NCBI GenBank assembly: GCA_024234395.1
Contig: JACKOH010000001.1
Span: 1,693,001 to 1,757,000 of the forward strand
Length of the DNA stretch: 64,000 nucleotides
Source of the DNA: Pseudomonadales bacterium
GTDB taxonomy: Bacteria; Pseudomonadota; Gammaproteobacteria; Pseudomonadales; Pseudohongiellaceae
Direction: 5' to 3'
Below the pieces are notes generated by a model. It ran no database searches. It was not told the DNA's origin and saw only the letters and a list, made by a program, of their open reading frames with translations. Positions within the stretch are counted from its first letter, which is position 1. Each line of letters starts with the position of its first letter. Below, one piece after another: positions 61,419 through 64,000 of the stretch. Both the position numbers and the translations under genes were made by a program.

Positions 61419-64000
61419 CTACCGAGCCGCTTCCGCTGTCCCCTGGTTTTCCGACAACACCCGATAATATTCCTGAACCAGATCTCGATACTGGTCCGGG
61501 ATATCTTCGTCCATGGCCGCATACAATTTATTGTTGATATTATCCAGCTCGGCCTGAGCCCGCAGCTGACCTTCCAGTTCAATTACCGGCTCCAGCAACT
61601 GGCGGAACAGCTCAGGCTGGCTGAGGAAATCCTCGATATCCTGCTGGGTCAGCTGCTGTCTTATCGACCTGGCATTGCCGATCGGGGAATTATTGCCATT
61701 GGTGTCGATGACGCCGCCGCCGATACGATCGGTATTGGCATCTCCGCCCCTGGCTCCACCCGCCTGGCCACCGCCCTGTTGATTGGCGGCCTGCTGGTTA
61801 CCCCCTGGCTGCTGACCAGGTTGTTGCCCGGGCTGCTGTCCCGGTTGCTGACCCGGTTGTTGACCCGGTTGTTGACCACCTGGTTGCTGTCCCGGCTGCC
61901 GGCCACCCGGCTGCTGACCGCCACCCTGACCCTGTTGCTGTAACTGCTGGGTCAGCTGCTGTGCCAGCTGCTGGCTGCGCTGCAACTGCTCCCGCATTTC
62001 CCGTACCGAGGGAACTCCGCCGTCCTGCTGGTTTCCTTCGTTAAAGGCCTGGGCCTGCTGCTGTAACTGTCTGACCCGTTCCGCCAGCTCCGAGGCGTCG
62101 CGGGCGGCCTGCTGAATCTGATCGGACTGCGAGCCCTGCTGCCCCGGATTGAGGGCCATCAGGGTGTTACTCAGGTCAGCCAGCTGATCCTCGATCTCCT
62201 GCTCGATATCCACTGCCAGGTTGACCATGCCATTGCGCAGCACCCGATTACTGGTCTGCATCTGCTCACGGATCGGCCGCACTTCGCGACTGGCTTCCTG
62301 GGCCTGGGACATCAGGCGCTGATCCTCGTTGCCGCCACGGGCGATGATGGCGCGCAGCATGTCTTCAATTTCCGACAGGTCACGCTGCTGCCGTTGCTGA
62401 CTTTCCACCAGTGCCTGAAGATCTTCGTCATTGCGCACTGACTGGCGGGTCTGTCCCAGCCCCTGCTGTCGACTGGTGTCCTGTAACTGCTCCTGCAACT
62501 GGCGTTGTTGCTGCAGCAGCTGCTGTCCACGCCGGCCGATATTCTGGGCCAATTGATTGACCGATCGTTCCGACTGCTCATTCATTGCCTGCTGTTGCTC
62601 ACGCAGGTTTTCCAGCGCCTTCTGGCTCAGTGCCGAGGCGATCGAGGCATCACTGCTTTCCGCGGCCTGGCGCATCTGTTCCGCCGCCCGTTGCAAGGCA
62701 TTCTGAGGCTGCTGCCCCGATTGCTGACCGCTGCTGCTGGAGGACGACCCCCCCTGGGACTGCTGTCCGGATTGTTGCTGCGACTGTTGCGACTGGGGCG
62801 AACCACTCTGGGATTGCTGTGAGCGCGACAGCTGTTGAGACAGTTGCGCCACCTCCCGGCTCAGCTGTTCCTGCTGGCGCATCAGGCGTTCCAGTTCCCG
62901 GCGTTTCTGCTCTTCGGTCATCTGGTCTTCCCGTCGCGCCAGATTCCGCTGTGCCCGGGTCAGGCCTTCCTGGCGCCTGGCCAGTTCTTCCAGTTTGTTG
63001 GCTTCCTCACTGTTCTGCTGCCGATTGCCGCCGGCGCTTTGCGGAGTTTCATAGCGGTTTTCCAGCCGTCCCAACTCCATTTCAAACAGCTCGCGCAAAT
63101 CCTCCCGTTCCTGCTGGGCGCCGCCACCGCCACCACCGCCGCCGCCCTGTTGCATGCTGATCTGGGTGCGGTTGATATTGGCTTCGGCTTTCAGAAGGTA
63201 TTGCAGGGCTGCCTGTTCCGGAGTCAGAGCGCTGGTTACCTGCTGCTGATCCAGTTCGTTGGCCGCCAGATTCATCTGTTCGATCGCCAGCGACAGGTTC
63301 TCCACCGCCTGGTCGTAGGTATCGTCAGAAAAATTCAACCGTTCCGACAAACGGTCAATAGACATCCTGGCCCGTTCCGTTGCCTCGCGCTGGGATTCGG
63401 CAATAACTTCAGAATCGGCCTGGAACGCATCGGCGCTGGACTCGGTCTGGCGATTGCGGAGTTTCCAGGTGGCTGCGATCACGTCTTTCTGGATGCGTAC
63501 CAGAGCGCTGCTGTCGCCGCCCTGCTGGCCGCCACCGCCACCTCCGCCGCCGCCCCCACCGCCGCCACGACGAAATTCCTGATCAGTGGGAATGACTTCC
63601 AGAAAGTAGATGTCGGAAATGACTTCCGCGGGACCTTCCAGGCCGTTGTTATCCGCCATGGTAAGGTAATAGGAAACGAAATCGCCGGGTTCCACCTGCA
63701 GATCTTCCAGGTAAATCAGCTGGGAACCGGTAACCGAACGCAGGTTGGGCGCGTCCAGAAAATCCACCGCTTTCTCGTCCTGGCCAACCACGCTGTAGTG
63801 CAGGCTGAACTGACTGATGCCATAGTCATCATTGGCATCCACTTCGATTGTCACTTCTTCCAGCGGCATCACGTCCTGGTCGTTGCCGGGACGTTTCAAC
63901 ACCAGTTCCGGCGGTGTATCCTCGATGGCACGAATGTAGTAATCCAGGGGGTTCTGTGTTTCCAACTGTTCAAAGTCTCGCGCCACTACCCGGTAGACGC
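61419..64000 (-). CDS. DUF4175-type coiled-coil protein, N-terminus beyond the window
   Basis: The frame is open to the right edge, so the N-terminus (normally with membrane helices) is missing. The visible part starts in a beta-sandwich region (YYIRAIEDTPPELVLKRPG ... LTMADNNGLEGPAEVISDIYFLEVIP), then long Gln/Arg/Glu-rich coiled coil (about 200-640 of the visible chain) and a C-terminal Gln/Gly/Pro repeat region. Low-complexity tracts include two poly-Gly runs (codons at 63528-63566 and about 63115-63150), Gln/Ser stretches and PGQQ tetrapeptides. DUF4175 proteins are typical members of MoxR/VWA operons with a probable structural role. It heads the visible operon. Confidence 0.85.
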   Translation of the reverse strand, partial: VYRVVARDFEQLETQNPLDYYIRAIEDTPPELVLKRPGNDQDVMPLEEVTIEVDANDDYGISQFSLHYSVVGQDEKAVDFLDAPNLRSVTGSQLIYLEDLQVEPGDFVSYYLTMADNNGLEGPAEVISDIYFLEVIPTDQEFRRGGGGGGGGGGGGGQQGGDSSALVRIQKDVIAATWKLRNRQTESSADAFQADSEVIAESQREATERARMSIDRLSERLNFSDDTYDQAVENLSLAIEQMNLAANELDQQQVTSALTPEQAALQYLLKAEANINRTQISMQQGGGGGGGGGAQQEREDLRELFEMELGRLENRYETPQSAGGNRQQNSEEANKLEELARRQEGLTRAQRNLARREDQMTEEQKRRELERLMRQQEQLSREVAQLSQQLSRSQQSQSGSPQSQQSQQQSGQQSQGGSSSSSSGQQSGQQPQNALQRAAEQMRQAAESSDASIASALSQKALENLREQQQAMNEQSERSVNQLAQNIGRRGQQLLQQQRQLQEQLQDTSRQQGLGQTRQSVRNDEDLQALVESQQRQQRDLSEIEDMLRAIIARGGNEDQRLMSQAQEASREVRPIREQMQTSNRVLRNGMVNLAVDIEQEIEDQLADLSNTLMALNPGQQGSQSDQIQQAARDASELAERVRQLQQQAQAFNEGNQQDGGVPSVREMREQLQRSQQLAQQLTQQLQQQGQGGGQQPGGRQPGQQPGGQQPGQQPGQQPGQQPGQQPGQQPGGNQQAANQQGGGQAGGARGGDANTDRIGGGVIDTNGNNSPIGNARSIRQQLTQQDIEDFLSQPELFRQLLEPVIELEGQLRAQAELDNINNKLYAAMDEDIPDQYRDLVQEYYRVLSENQGTAEAAR
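61800..61925. repeat. 12-bp tandem repeats encoding PGQQ tetrapeptides
   Basis: Inside the DUF4175 gene, about eight to ten degenerate units of the type CCCGGTTGTTGA repeat in frame and encode successive PGQQ or PGGQ tetrapeptides. The unit length is a multiple of three, so slippage would change the length of the Gln/Pro-rich tail without breaking the frame. Confidence 0.7.

Overview
The window looks like a chromosomal segment of a free-living, aerobic, moderately GC-rich gammaproteobacterium. I infer this from gene order (lptFG divergent from pepA-holC-valS; ribF-ileS-fkpB-ispH; glnK-amtB), a RegB/RegA-type redox two-component pair, an OlsF-like ornithine-lipid synthase and a PQQ dehydrogenase with its cytochrome. 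A marine oligotrophic lineage is possible but cannot be proved from this sequence. No tRNA, rRNA, CRISPR array, prophage or complete insertion sequence was seen.

Layout. 1-0.9 kb: two secreted proteins of unknown function, one cut by the window edge. 1.2-3.7 kb: PQQ alcohol dehydrogenase plus di-heme cytochrome c. 3.9-14 kb: housekeeping genes: lptG, lptF, a hotdog thioesterase, pepA-holC-valS, an orphan cysD and ispH. 14-22 kb: fkpB, ileS, ribF (lspA is absent from its usual place), then a membrane-lipid group (small membrane protein, OlsF-like acyltransferase, ATP-grasp protein). 22.4-25 kb: a YdeP/FdhF-type molybdopterin oxidoreductase with a small membrane partner. 25-27.5 kb: an ECF sigma / anti-sigma / two DUF4252 proteins operon. 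27.6-32 kb: hydrolase, lipoprotein, SirB2, a BASS transporter and an MFS transporter behind an attenuator-like leader. 32.3-34 kb: glnK-amtB with an NtrC-like site. 34-40.6 kb: cytochrome c'-like lipoprotein, secreted metallo-beta-lactamase-fold protein, esterase, repeat protein, PEBP protein and acyl-CoA ligase. 40.8-44 kb: regB/regA-like genes split by a MITE-like inverted repeat, a DUF4345 protein and an SDR. 44.5-48.9 kb: RND efflux adaptor and pump.

49.4-64 kb: a tight minus-strand operon. In transcription order it encodes a DUF4175 coiled-coil protein (entering from beyond the window), a membrane VWA protein, a caspase-fold protein lacking the catalytic Cys, a TPR/gluzincin protein, a DUF4159 protein, a MoxR AAA+ ATPase, a DUF58 protein and a BatA/VWA membrane protein. 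A TPR protein follows, probably with its own promoter. Genes overlap or nearly touch, so the products probably act together in a MoxR-driven envelope assembly or stress system. This is the strongest candidate for an incompletely described system.

The other notable theme is short repeats at gene starts: 16-, 17- and 30-bp tandem repeats lie just upstream of three minus-strand genes, and the 30-bp array encodes an Asn/Gln-rich peptide that overlaps the downstream start codon. Several long inverted repeats sit between co-directional genes. Starts were chosen from Shine-Dalgarno sequences, signal peptides and family N-termini; unusual GTG/TTG starts are noted where used.
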